Source: Bacteroidaceae bacterium (GTDB taxonomy: Bacteria > Bacteroidota > Bacteroidia > Bacteroidales > Bacteroidaceae). Taken from it: a stretch of DNA of 32,218 bases. The notes under the pieces were generated by a model. It saw nothing but the letters and a program-made list of their open reading frames with translations. It made no database searches and was not told the origin of the DNA. Location of the stretch: contig JAGDCM010000037.1 of NCBI GenBank assembly GCA_017958545.1, forward strand, positions 1 to 32,218, written 5' to 3'. A program made the position numbers and the translations under genes. Positions 1-7,761 of the stretch are shown in pieces; position 1 is the stretch's first letter; each line of letters begins with the position of its first letter.

Positions 1-1094
1 ATGCAGAGCTTCGGCAGGAAGCCGTCGCGGTAGCACTCGATGGTGGCGGGCTCGCCGTCGGTCAGCACATACAGGCGCTTGGACACAGGATCCAAGCCCC
101 ATTTAAGCAGACGGTCGCCCGGCGTGTTGGTGGTATCGGCGCTCACGGCGTGCATCGTCAGGCCATCCGTTTCGATGGAAGGCTCGTTGTCGCGGAAGAG
201 GCGCACCCACAGCGTGTCGTGGTAAGAGAAGAGTCGCGAATCCAGATACGTGGGGTTGGGCGCGTCCAGGCGCTTGTGCTGACGGAAGGGCATCTTCGGG
301 CCCGTCATCACCGTCACCGTGTTGTCGTTCACGTGGGTCACGGCATCCCTGGCCCACCATTCGTGATTCAGCTTGATGCGCTTGAAATTGTCTGCCATCA
401 GATAGGCTTCCATAAGGTCGCCGCCGTCGTAGTCGTAGAAGGTGTATAGTTTGTCCACCTGCAGGCTCCGGATGTAGGCTGTGTCGCTCACCTGCGTGTC
501 GCTGTTGTAGCGAATCAGCTGCAGGGCGTAGTCGCCGGGCACGATACGGCTCTTGTCGAGCATCACCGTGCGCACAGAGGCCGAACCGTAGCCGTGGCAG
601 TTGAAGATGTAGATTTTCGCCGTCTCTTCGCCCTGCCCCTGCGGCCATATCTTCACCTCGATCTGGTTCTCGCTGATGGGCGGCATGATATAGGCGTAGT
701 TCTCGGCAGCAAACACCTTCGTGTTGTTCTGCGAGGGGTCTTCCTTACTCTTGATGCAGGTGACGCGGATGTGGAAAGGCCGGTTGCCCTGAGCCTTGTC
801 CAGACGCAACACTATATACTGGTTGTCGCGAGCCGTGTATATCTGATTGTAGAAGCCCACGGTGTCCTTCGGCGCCGGGTCGGAGAACAGCGCCTTGAGC
901 GCATCCATCTCCTCGTGGTTGTCCTGAACGCCGTGGTCTATCTCCTGCCACTGGAACTGGCTGATGTCAGCCCATGAATCAAGTTGACCCAGGTTGACAG
1001 CGCGCTCCACAGTGAAGTCGTCTGCCAACACTGCCCCGCCACTTAAAAATAGCAAGAACAATATAGTCAGTGTGTTTTGTAGCATTTGTTTCAT
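1..1094 (-). CDS. Secreted protein of unknown function, C-terminus cut by window edge
   Basis: An open frame runs from an ATG at 1094 to the left edge without a stop, giving about 364 residues. It starts MKQMLQNTLTILFLLFLSGG, a clear signal peptide ending near ALA-DD (residue 25), so the product is probably exported. The rest is soluble, rich in Asp, Tyr and Thr, with beta-type alternation and no family motif I recognise. Near the visible end it has a stretch reading LYVLTDGEPATIECYRDGFL, which could belong to a beta-sandwich repeat. The frame is supported by its length, by the signal peptide at its start and by a -7 promoter-like box at 1153-1160. The 159-base gap to the gene upstream holds two hairpins. 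Function unknown. Confidence 0.75.
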   Translation of the reverse strand, partial: MKQMLQNTLTILFLLFLSGGAVLADDFTVERAVNLGQLDSWADISQFQWQEIDHGVQDNHEEMDALKALFSDPAPKDTVGFYNQIYTARDNQYIVLRLDKAQGNRPFHIRVTCIKSKEDPSQNNTKVFAAENYAYIMPPISENQIEVKIWPQGQGEETAKIYIFNCHGYGSASVRTVMLDKSRIVPGDYALQLIRYNSDTQVSDTAYIRSLQVDKLYTFYDYDGGDLMEAYLMADNFKRIKLNHEWWARDAVTHVNDNTVTVMTGPKMPFRQHKRLDAPNPTYLDSRLFSYHDTLWVRLFRDNEPSIETDGLTMHAVSADTTNTPGDRLLKWGLDPVSKRLYVLTDGEPATIECYRDGFLPKLC

Positions 1095-1123
1095 GGTATG
1101 TGTTTTTGCGGTGTTATTAACTG

Positions 1124-1147
1124 AAAAAAGGGAAAAACGCCCTTTTT
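1124..1147 (-). terminator. Second hairpin downstream of the CDF gene, or leader hairpin of the 1-1094 gene
   Basis: AAAAAGGG (1125-1132) pairs with CCCTTTTT (1140-1147) around a 7-base loop. Read on the minus strand, the stem ends in a run of six T. It may be a backup terminator behind the hairpin at 1171-1199. If the -7-like box at 1153-1160 is real, it would instead lie at the start of the mRNA of the 1-1094 gene. Confidence 0.4.
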
Positions 1148-1152
1148 ATTTA

Positions 1153-1160
1153 CAAAAATA
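1153..1160 (-). promoter_or_regulatory. Candidate -7 box for the 1-1094 gene
   Basis: TATTTTTG on the minus strand matches the Bacteroidetes TAnnTTTG -7 element. No good TTTG lies at the expected distance upstream, so this is a weak call. Confidence 0.35.
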
Positions 1161-1170
1161 AGAAAAAAAC

Positions 1171-1199
1171 AAAAACTGCGAAAAAAAATCGCAGTTTTT
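1171..1199 (-). terminator. Intrinsic terminator of the CDF transporter gene
   Basis: A perfect 10-bp inverted repeat, AAAAACTGCG (1171-1180) and CGCAGTTTTT (1190-1199), has a 9-base loop. On the minus strand it is followed by GTTTTTTTCTTATTTTTG. It lies about 54 bases beyond the stop codon of the minus-strand gene at 1253. Confidence 0.8.
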
Positions 1200-1252
1200 A
1201 ACTATTAATGCACTGATTTTTTTTGTTTGAAGACAGAGAAACGACGCATTTA

Positions 1253-2137
1253 TTATTTAGTTGGCTCCATATGAATGGTGACGTGGGTCTGTTCGCCGAA
1301 GCGCTCCTTGAGCTTGCGTTCGATGGCTGTGGTCATGCGATGTGCCTCGCTGAGCGAGAGTTCGCCGTCGAGACGTATGTGGGTGTCGATGGCAATACGG
1401 CTGCCGATGCGGCGCGTGCTCAGATGGTGAGGCTCGCTGATGCCCGGTTCGGACTCGATGATGTGAAGTATCTCCTCCTCTGTGGCACGGGGCAGAGAGC
1501 ATTCCGTCAGTTCCGCCATATTGATGATCAGAAGTCCGTAGGCCACCTTCACCAGTATCAGACCCACCACGACGGAAGCCAGGGGGTCGAGCACCGTCCA
1601 GCGCTCACCCAGCCAAATGGCTCCGCCGATACCGATGGCAGTACCCACGGATGAGAGGGCGTCACTCCTGTGATGCCACGCATTGGCAATGAGCACCTGC
1701 GACTGCAGCGCCTTGCCGCGCGCAGCGGTGTAGCGATAGAGCAGTTCCTTCACGACGATGGATACCAGCGCAGCCCAGAGAGCCTGCATACCGGGAGCCT
1801 CCAGAGGATTGCCGCGCATCCACGACACCAGTTTCTCACCACCGGAAACGATGATACCGCCTGCTGCACCCAGCAGCACCAGTGCCACGAAGAAAGAGGC
1901 CAGCGTCTCGAACTTGCCGTAACCGTAGTTGTGGGACTTGTCCTGCGGACGACCGCTGATGCCGACGAAGACCAGTACGATGATATCCGTGATGAAGTCG
2001 GAGAGCGAATGTACAGCATCGGCAATCATGGCCGAACTGCGACCCTGTATGCCGGCGACGAACTTGAAGATGACGAGCAGCATATTACTGACGCTGCCCA
2101 CCAGCGTCATCCTGTATATCGAGCGTTCCCTTGTCAT
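1253..2137 (-). CDS. Cation diffusion facilitator (CDF) family metal efflux transporter
   Basis: This inner-membrane antiporter of the CDF family (FieF/YiiP/ZnT-like) exports divalent metals such as Zn2+ or Fe2+ in exchange for protons. From the chosen start it has 294 residues, a normal family length. The two membrane metal-site motifs are present: DAVHSLSD in helix 2 and WHHRSDALSS in helix 5, that is HxxxD twice, which is typical of zinc-type members. A cytoplasmic C-terminal domain ends with IDTHIRLDGELSLSEAHRM, as in CDF dimerisation domains. The frame extends 13 codons further up to a TTG at 2176. I chose the ATG at 2137 because it gives the usual MTRERSIYRMTLVGS start and because a good promoter (2147-2177) overlaps the extension. 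The metal cannot be fixed from sequence. Confidence 0.93.
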   Translation of the reverse strand: MTRERSIYRMTLVGSVSNMLLVIFKFVAGIQGRSSAMIADAVHSLSDFITDIIVLVFVGISGRPQDKSHNYGYGKFETLASFFVALVLLGAAGGIIVSGGEKLVSWMRGNPLEAPGMQALWAALVSIVVKELLYRYTAARGKALQSQVLIANAWHHRSDALSSVGTAIGIGGAIWLGERWTVLDPLASVVVGLILVKVAYGLLIINMAELTECSLPRATEEEILHIIESEPGISEPHHLSTRRIGSRIAIDTHIRLDGELSLSEAHRMTTAIERKLKERFGEQTHVTIHMEPTK

Positions 2138-2146
2138 AAGTGGGTG

Positions 2147-2177
2147 CAAAGGTGCGACATTTTTTCGAAATGACAAA
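2147..2177 (-). promoter_or_regulatory. Bacteroidetes-type promoter of the CDF gene
   Basis: On the minus strand, TTTG (2177-2174) is followed after 19 bases by CACCTTTG (2154-2147), one mismatch from TAnnTTTG. The start codon at 2137 would then be only a few bases from the transcript start, so the mRNA is nearly leaderless. Confidence 0.6.
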
Positions 2178-2272
2178 ATCTTTCCGCAACTTTTTGCGCA
2201 AAAAAAAGCACCGTTAAGACAGAAAAATCATAAAAAACTATAAAACAGAGAGGTACAACGAGATTTTTTGCT

Positions 2273-2280
2273 TATATTTG
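2273..2280 (+). promoter_or_regulatory. -7 box of the first GH2 gene
   Basis: TATATTTG is a full match to TAnnTTTG and is followed by CAC. It lies 28 bases before the ATG at 2309. I see no TTTG at the expected -33 distance, so an activator may be needed. Confidence 0.55.
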
Positions 2281-2308
2281 CACTCGAATTACAAAAGCCA
2301 ATACTGAC

Positions 2309-4759
2309 ATGAAAAAACTTCTCACTACGCTCTTCGCACTGCTCATGACGACAGCGGGGACACAGGCACAGGTATCGTTCGGCCACGCCGAGAAAATCAA
2401 CAAGGGATGGAGTTTCCTGCGTGTGGACTCCGCATGGAACGTCAGCGAACGACCCGCAATGAAGGAGAAAGCCTTCGACGACACACGATGGCGCAAGGTG
2501 GACTTGCCGCACGACTGGGGCGTGGAACTGCCCATGTCGCCCGACAAGGGTTCGTGTCAGGGCTATCTGCCGGGAGGCGTAGCATGGTATCGACTGCACA
2601 TCCCAGTCGGAAAACTGACCGAGGGACGCCGCCACTATATCTACTTCGAGGGTGTATACAACTACTCCGAGGTGTACCTCAACGGACATCTGCTGGGCAA
2701 GCGTCCGAGCGGTTTTGCCTCGTTCCTCTATGACATGACACCGTATCTGGAGAAAGACGACAACGTGGTGGCTGTGCGCGTGAATCACGCTCAGGAGTTC
2801 GACTCGCGATGGTACACGGGGTCGGGCATCTACCGCAACGTGTGGCTGGTGAGCGCTCCCGAAGTACATTTGGCACAGTGGGGCACAGCATACCGGCTGA
2901 CCGCCATCAACAAGAGCAAAGCCACGGTGGAAGTGGATGTTGAAACGAGTGGAGAGGGAAGAGTTAAAAGTGAAGAGTTAAAAATTAAAAATGAGAAGTT
3001 GAGCGCTACGGTGGAGCTTATCGACAAGGACGGCAAGGTGGTGGCAACAGCGAAGACGACCATCGGCAGCAGCGAAAAGAAGACTGTGAAGCTGACGGTG
3101 AAGAACCCGCAGCGATGGACCTTGGAGAGGCCGTATCTATATATGCTCAGAACCGTGCTCAACGCAGCGAAGGCTGAGGACAACGACACATCCGTAGTGC
3201 GCGCCGGTCTGCGCACGCTAGACTTCTCGCCCAACAAGGGATTTGCCCTCAACGGCGAATGGATGAAGGTGAAGGGCGTGTGCGTGCACGACGACGCAGG
3301 CGTGCTGGGCGTGGCTGTGCCGAAGGAAGTGTGGCGCCGCCGTCTCGCAGAACTCAAGGACATCGGTGTGAATGCCATACGTCTAAGCCACAATCCGCAC
3401 GCTCCGGAGTTGTACGACTTGTGCGACGAGATGGGACTGCTGGTGATGGACGAGGCATCGGACGAATGGGAATTCCCCAAACGCAAATGGATGAAGGGAT
3501 GGAACGCCGGCAAACCCGAGTTCCAGGGCACATACACCTACTTCGAGGAATGGATAGACCGCGATGTGGCCGACATGGTGCGCCGCGACCGCTGTCATCC
3601 CTGCGTGTTCCTGTGGAGCATCGGCAACGAGGTGGACTACCCCAACGACCCCTACTCTCACCCCGTGCTCAACGGTGACGGAACAGGGTTCACCCAACCG
3701 GCCTACGGAGGCTACAAACCCGAACAACCCAACGCAGAGCGTATCGGCATCATAGCACAGCGACTGGCCAAGATAGTGAAGGACATAGACCCCTCAAGAC
3801 CCACGACGGGTGCACTGGCGGGCGTGGTGATGTCGAACGCTACGGCCTACCCCTCCGCTGTGGATGTGGTGGGATACAACTACACGGAGAGCCGCTACGG
3901 CATTGACCACAAGACATATCCCGAGCGCATCATATACGGTTCGGAAAACCGCCACGACCTGCCCGCATGGAAGGCAGTGACGGACAACGAGCACATCTTC
4001 GGGCAGTTCCTCTGGACAGGTATCGACTATCTGGGCGAAAGCGGCCAGTGGCCGGCACGCGGTTCGTCGGCAGGACTGCTGGATCTGGCCGGATGGCGCA
4101 AACCGCTGGGATGGTATCGTGCTGCGCTGTGGAGCACGAAACCCGTCTGCTACATCGGTACCTACCGCAACTTCTCACGCCCCGGACGAAACGGCAACAA
4201 CCGCCGCAATCAGCGCCCCAACATCAACGCTCCCGGACGGTGGAACTGGGAAAAGGGCGACAGCGTGAATGTGGTGTGCATCACCAACGGCAAGGACGCA
4301 CGACTGCTGCTCAACGGCAAAGAGGTGGGCGGGAAACCGGGGCACGACGAGTCCACCGGCGCACTGATGTGGAGCGTGGCATACGAACCCGGCACACTGC
4401 GCTGCGAGACAGACAACGGTGCAGCGTATGAACTCACCACAACAGGTAAGCCATACGCACTGAAAGTGACCACAGACTCAGTGGCACACGTCTTTGTGGA
4501 AGTGGTGGATGAAGGGGGTAACACGGTGACGACAGCCGACAACGAGGTGACACTCATGGTGCGCGGAGCACGTCTGCTGGGTATGGAGCACGGCAACATC
4601 GCCGATGCCACCATCACAGGACGTCAGCAGCGCAACCGTCTGCGCACACACGGCGGACGTCTCGTGGCATATATACAGCCCGAAGAGGGTACAACGATGT
4701 TCACCGTAAGAGCCTCATCGCCCTTCCTTGAGGGAGGGACCCTTACGATAAACCGTTGA
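2309..4759 (+). CDS. Secreted GH2 glycoside hydrolase, beta-galactosidase-like
   Basis: This retaining glycosidase of family GH2 probably removes terminal beta-galactosyl residues from plant or host glycans in the periplasm or at the cell surface. It has 816 residues. A signal peptide occupies 1-20 (TQA-Q cleavage). The sugar-binding jelly-roll domain is about 25-185 (LPHDW, FEGVYNYSEVYLNG, WYTGSGIYRNVWL). An Ig-like domain follows (about 190-305), then the TIM barrel from about 306 (VKGVCVHDDAG, IRLSHNPH). The predicted acid/base is Glu441 in LWSIGNEVD and the nucleophile is Glu546 in IYGSENRH. Further Ig-like domains form the C-terminus. Residues about 216-233 in the first Ig domain are a charged insertion encoded by a dispersed repeat (2952-3003). 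The gene is probably transcribed alone and converges on the DUF2795 gene 4 bases beyond its stop. GH2 also contains glucuronidases and mannosidases, so the substrate is inferred. Confidence 0.92.
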   Translation: MKKLLTTLFALLMTTAGTQAQVSFGHAEKINKGWSFLRVDSAWNVSERPAMKEKAFDDTRWRKVDLPHDWGVELPMSPDKGSCQGYLPGGVAWYRLHIPVGKLTEGRRHYIYFEGVYNYSEVYLNGHLLGKRPSGFASFLYDMTPYLEKDDNVVAVRVNHAQEFDSRWYTGSGIYRNVWLVSAPEVHLAQWGTAYRLTAINKSKATVEVDVETSGEGRVKSEELKIKNEKLSATVELIDKDGKVVATAKTTIGSSEKKTVKLTVKNPQRWTLERPYLYMLRTVLNAAKAEDNDTSVVRAGLRTLDFSPNKGFALNGEWMKVKGVCVHDDAGVLGVAVPKEVWRRRLAELKDIGVNAIRLSHNPHAPELYDLCDEMGLLVMDEASDEWEFPKRKWMKGWNAGKPEFQGTYTYFEEWIDRDVADMVRRDRCHPCVFLWSIGNEVDYPNDPYSHPVLNGDGTGFTQPAYGGYKPEQPNAERIGIIAQRLAKIVKDIDPSRPTTGALAGVVMSNATAYPSAVDVVGYNYTESRYGIDHKTYPERIIYGSENRHDLPAWKAVTDNEHIFGQFLWTGIDYLGESGQWPARGSSAGLLDLAGWRKPLGWYRAALWSTKPVCYIGTYRNFSRPGRNGNNRRNQRPNINAPGRWNWEKGDSVNVVCITNGKDARLLLNGKEVGGKPGHDESTGALMWSVAYEPGTLRCETDNGAAYELTTTGKPYALKVTTDSVAHVFVEVVDEGGNTVTTADNEVTLMVRGARLLGMEHGNIADATITGRQQRNRLRTHGGRLVAYIQPEEGTTMFTVRASSPFLEGGTLTINR
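2952..3003 (+). repeat. Dispersed GAGTTAAAA-type repeat inserted in frame in the GH2 gene
   Basis: This purine-rich, C-free stretch contains GAGTTAAAA at 2961-2969 and again at 2975-2983, followed by ATTAAAAATGAGAAG. I recall sequences of this type as short dispersed repeats, usually intergenic, in Prevotella and Bacteroides genomes. Here the repeat lies in frame inside a coding sequence of quite different composition and encodes about 17 mostly charged residues (RVKSEELKIKNEKL) in an Ig-domain loop. Confidence 0.6.
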
Positions 4760-4763
4760 ACGT

Positions 4764-4985
4764 TTAGTACTCGTCCTCGTTGAAGAGGAAGTCTTCCTTG
4801 GTGGGATAGTCCGGCCAGAGGTCTTCTATGTTCTCATAGATATCGCCCTCGTCCTCTATCTCCTCAAGGTTTTCAATCACCTCGAGGGGAGCACCGCTGC
4901 GAACAGCGTAGTCGATGAGTTCTTCCCGAGTGGCAGGCCAGGGAGCATCCTCCAGTTTAGATGCCAATTCCAGTGTCCAATACAT
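4764..4985 (-). CDS. Small acidic DUF2795 family protein
   Basis: The product has 73 residues and begins MYWTLELASKLEDAPWPATR, followed by EELIDYAVRSGAPLEVIENL and a strongly acidic C-terminus ending EDFLFNEDEY. This pattern is highly conserved in small Bacteroidetes proteins annotated as DUF2795; no biochemical role is known to me. It has no signal peptide or membrane segment and is probably cytosolic. It is the last gene of a minus-strand cluster, 47 bases after the 146-residue gene, and its stop lies 4 bases from the stop of the convergent GH2 gene. Confidence 0.85.
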   Translation of the reverse strand: MYWTLELASKLEDAPWPATREELIDYAVRSGAPLEVIENLEEIEDEGDIYENIEDLWPDYPTKEDFLFNEDEY

Positions 4986-5032
4986 AATCTCTATTGTGTT
5001 TTTGTGTTATCTTTCTTTTTAGTTAGTGTCTC

Positions 5033-5473
5033 TTACCAGTTGACGATATAATTCTGTTTGTTGAGCGTGGGAGTGAAGAGGGCAATGCCCATGTCGTAGA
5101 GATCGAAGGTGACGCGCGTGCGTGCGTCCTTCTTTATCATATCCCACGCCGTGAGATTGTCCTGCAGGCTGTCCAGCACAAGCATGGCATCCGGAGAAAG
5201 CTGCCGTCCCACCTCGGGACTCCACTGCACAACATGGATGAAAGGACGCTCGCCGCACCAGTTTTGCAGACGGAAGAGCAAACGCTCGCGCTTGCGCTGA
5301 CAAAGGCGCTGCCACAAGTTGCCCTTGAGACGCTTATCGATGTCCTCGTAGGCATAGTAGTGGTTTTTCTCGTAGACCACATCGCGCAGGAAATCGTAGG
5401 CGAACGGCGAATGAACTCCGTAGCCCTTGCGATGACGCAGACGTTTAAGCCATATCAGCGGATGGTGTATCAT
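5033..5473 (-). CDS. Conserved hypothetical protein, shrunken methyltransferase-like
   Basis: The protein has 146 residues. The N-terminal part, RKGYGVHSPFAYDFLRDVV, resembles the HGVHSPF signature of a Bacteroidetes family of class I SAM-dependent methyltransferases. The C-terminal part (DSLQDNLTAWDMI, then VTFDLYDMGIALF and KQNYIVNW) resembles the end of the same family. The central region that would carry the SAM-binding glycine motif is not there: only about 35 residues join LLFRLQNW to the DSLQ segment. So this is probably a non-catalytic derivative or a degraded copy. Its ATG overlaps the stop of the ion-channel gene by four bases (ATGA), so translation is probably coupled. The methyltransferase link is from memory of the family and is moderately sure. 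Confidence 0.7.
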   Translation of the reverse strand: MIHHPLIWLKRLRHRKGYGVHSPFAYDFLRDVVYEKNHYYAYEDIDKRLKGNLWQRLCQRKRERLLFRLQNWCGERPFIHVVQWSPEVGRQLSPDAMLVLDSLQDNLTAWDMIKKDARTRVTFDLYDMGIALFTPTLNKQNYIVNW

Positions 5474-6327
5474 GCGTGATGATGATTCTTATCTTGTTCG
5501 ACAGCTGTGCCGCAGTGGGGGCAGTAGTTCATCTCTTCGCTCATGGGGCAACCGCACTCCGGACACTTCGGACTGTACTTCTCGTCGTCGAAGAGATGGC
5601 GGTCGTGAATGAACTGCGCCGAGACGATACCCGTGGGAACAGCCATGATGGTGTAGCCCAGCAGCATGACAAGCATGGAGAGGATGCGTCCGATGTGTGT
5701 CACAGGTGCTATGTCTCCATATCCCACCGTAGTCATCGTGACAACAGCCCAGTAGATGCTGGAAGGGATGTCGCGGAACTGGCTTCCGGGCACAGTGCTC
5801 TCCACCATATACATCAGCGTGCCGAGCGAAATGACCATGATGACCACGAAGAGGAAGAACACCATTATCTTGCGCGATGAGTACATCAGCGAACGCATCA
5901 GACGGTCGCCTTCCTCGAGGAACGAGAACAGCTTGAAGACGCGGAAGACACGAATGAGACGGAACGTGCGGACTATCATCAGATACCTCACCGGACCGAA
6001 GAACCAGCCGATATAGAGGGGCAGGGTGGCCAGCAGGTCGATGATGCCGAAGAAGGAGAAAATATACTCTCGCGGCTTCTTGGAGCACCAGATACGACAC
6101 AGATACTCGATGGTGAAAAATGCCGTGAAGACATACTCCAGCACCTCGAAGACCTTCTTCCACAGGGGAGCTATTCCCTGCATGCTCTCAACGATGACAA
6201 GGAGTATGGACAAGACGATTGCCCACAGCAGCGTGACATCGAAGAGTTTGCCCGCCGGCGTATCGCTATAGAATATTATCCTATAGACGCGCGCCTTGAT
6301 TTCGTCAAGTTTCTCCGGACGTTTCAC
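5470..6327 (-). CDS. Voltage-gated potassium channel-like ion transporter with C-terminal zinc ribbon
   Basis: The 285-residue inner-membrane protein has the six-helix voltage-gated channel plan. Hydrophobic segments lie at about 29-48, 60-80, 88-108, 112-133 (S4), 153-175 and 214-238. S4 carries basic residues every third position (R114, R120, R123, R126, R129, K132), the voltage-sensor pattern. The pore loop contains the selectivity filter TTVGYGD (199-205), diagnostic for K+ selectivity. After helix S6 the cytosolic tail has a zinc ribbon, CPEC (255-258) and CPHC (269-272), and ends in a His-rich tail. It lies 13 bases behind glmM and overlaps the next gene by 4 bases, so all three are probably co-transcribed. 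Ligands of the zinc ribbon are unknown. Confidence 0.92.
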   Translation of the reverse strand: MKRPEKLDEIKARVYRIIFYSDTPAGKLFDVTLLWAIVLSILLVIVESMQGIAPLWKKVFEVLEYVFTAFFTIEYLCRIWCSKKPREYIFSFFGIIDLLATLPLYIGWFFGPVRYLMIVRTFRLIRVFRVFKLFSFLEEGDRLMRSLMYSSRKIMVFFLFVVIMVISLGTLMYMVESTVPGSQFRDIPSSIYWAVVTMTTVGYGDIAPVTHIGRILSMLVMLLGYTIMAVPTGIVSAQFIHDRHLFDDEKYSPKCPECGCPMSEEMNYCPHCGTAVEQDKNHHHA

Positions 6328-6340
6328 TTTCTCTCCTACT

Positions 6341-7738
6341 CTACTGGAAAGAATATACCACCTCCATCACCTTCTTGCCAATCTCGTCGGCAGCCTCCAT
6401 TGTAGCAGCCTCGGAGTATACGCGTATGATGGGTTCGGTGTTCGACTTGCGCAGGTGCACCCAACGGTCGGGGAAGTCTATCTTCACGCCGTCGATATCC
6501 GTCACGCTGACACCATCCTCGCGCTCGTACATGGACTTCACCTTGCTGAGGATTGCGTCCACGTCGGTGCTGGGAGTGAGGTCGATACGGTTCTTCGCTA
6601 TCTGATAAGGAGGATAGGTGGCACGCAGTTCGCTCGTCTTCATGCCCCGCTTGGCGAGATATGTGAGGATGAGGGCAATGCCTACGAGAGCATCGCGTCC
6701 GTTGTGTGCAGCGGGATAGATGACACCGCCGTTGCCCTCGCCGCCGATGACGGCGTTTGTAGCCTTCATCGCAGTCACCACATTCACCTCACCCACGGCG
6801 GCAGCAGTGTAGCGGCATCCTGGGAAACGGTTGGTGACATCGCGCAGAGCACGCGTTGACGACAGGTTGGAAACGGTGTTGCCGGGCGTGTGCTGGAGGA
6901 TGTAATCGGCCACGGTGACAAGAGTGTATTCCTCACCGTACATAGTACCGTCCTCGCAGAAAAGAGCTAGACGATCCACATCGGGATCCACCACGAAACC
7001 TATGTCGTGACCGCCCTTCTGCATGAGAGCCTTGATGTCGCCGAGATTCTTCTCGAGGGGTTCAGGATTGTGCTGGAAGTCGCCGGTGGGCTCTGTGTAG
7101 AGACCCGTGACGTGCTTCACACCGAGCTGCTCGAAGAGTTTGGGCAGGATGACACCGCCGACGGAATTGACAGCATCGAATGCAACGCTGAAATCAGCCT
7201 TGCGGATAGCCTCAACGTCGACGAGGTCGAGACCCAGCACGAGGTCGATGTGACGCTGGTCGTAACTATTGTCCTCGCGGTAGGAACCCAGATGGTCCAC
7301 ATCGGCGTATTCGAAAGCCTCTGCCTCAGCGATGCGGAGCACCTCCTCACCGTCGGCCTTACTTAGGAACTCACCGTCGGCACCCAGGAGTTTGAGGGCA
7401 TTCCACTGACGTGGATTGTGGGAAGCCGTGAGAATGATGCCGCCGTCGGCACCTTCCATCGTGACAGCCACCTCAGTAGTGGGTGTAGAAGCAAGTCCTA
7501 TATTCACCACATCGAAACCCATGCCCATAAGACTGCCGCACACCACGTTCTTTACCATCTCGCCTGAGATGCGGGCGTCGCGACCTACGACAATCTTGCC
7601 GGAACCGTTGGGACGCACCTTGCGGATGAGCGTTGCGTAGGCTGATGTGAATTTAACAATATCAAGAGGATTGAGCGTGTCACCGGCGGGGCCTCCGATG
7701 GTGCCACGAATGCCGGAAATAGACTTAATTAAAGTCAT
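6341..7738 (-). CDS. glmM: Phosphoglucosamine mutase / phosphohexomutase
   Basis: This cytosolic enzyme of the alpha-D-phosphohexomutase family most likely converts glucosamine-6-phosphate to glucosamine-1-phosphate for UDP-GlcNAc, peptidoglycan and LPS synthesis. Its 465 residues match the family. The phosphoserine is Ser106 in TASHNP, the Mg2+ loop is DPDVDR (251-256), the sugar-binding loop is GEGNGG (333-338) and the phosphate-binding loop is RKSNTEPIIR (430-439). GEGNGG differs from the GExSGH of classic GlmM. It is a variant seen in phosphomannomutase/phosphoglucosamine mutase relatives, so substrate assignment is likely but not certain. It lies 23 bases behind the GH51 gene and 13 before the channel gene. 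Confidence 0.88.
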   Translation of the reverse strand: MTLIKSISGIRGTIGGPAGDTLNPLDIVKFTSAYATLIRKVRPNGSGKIVVGRDARISGEMVKNVVCGSLMGMGFDVVNIGLASTPTTEVAVTMEGADGGIILTASHNPRQWNALKLLGADGEFLSKADGEEVLRIAEAEAFEYADVDHLGSYREDNSYDQRHIDLVLGLDLVDVEAIRKADFSVAFDAVNSVGGVILPKLFEQLGVKHVTGLYTEPTGDFQHNPEPLEKNLGDIKALMQKGGHDIGFVVDPDVDRLALFCEDGTMYGEEYTLVTVADYILQHTPGNTVSNLSSTRALRDVTNRFPGCRYTAAAVGEVNVVTAMKATNAVIGGEGNGGVIYPAAHNGRDALVGIALILTYLAKRGMKTSELRATYPPYQIAKNRIDLTPSTDVDAILSKVKSMYEREDGVSVTDIDGVKIDFPDRWVHLRKSNTEPIIRVYSEAATMEAADEIGKKVMEVVYSFQ

Positions 7739-7761
7739 TGTATTGCTTAATTATAAAGGTA

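Noticed and set aside
103..648. Minus-strand open frame of 181 codons
   Set aside because: It lies within the frame that runs from 1094 to the left edge, which has a signal peptide and natural composition. The 181-codon frame is Arg/His/Gln-rich as expected for a shadow.
2138..2176. Upstream extension of the CDF transporter to a TTG start at 2176
   Set aside because: TTG is a rare start here, the extra residues are not family-like, and a good promoter covers the extension.
4721..4738. Hairpin-like CCCTTCCTTGAGGGAGGG at the end of the first GH2 gene
   Set aside because: It lies within the coding sequence, has no T run and encodes an ordinary C-terminus. It might be another dispersed repeat, but I cannot support that.
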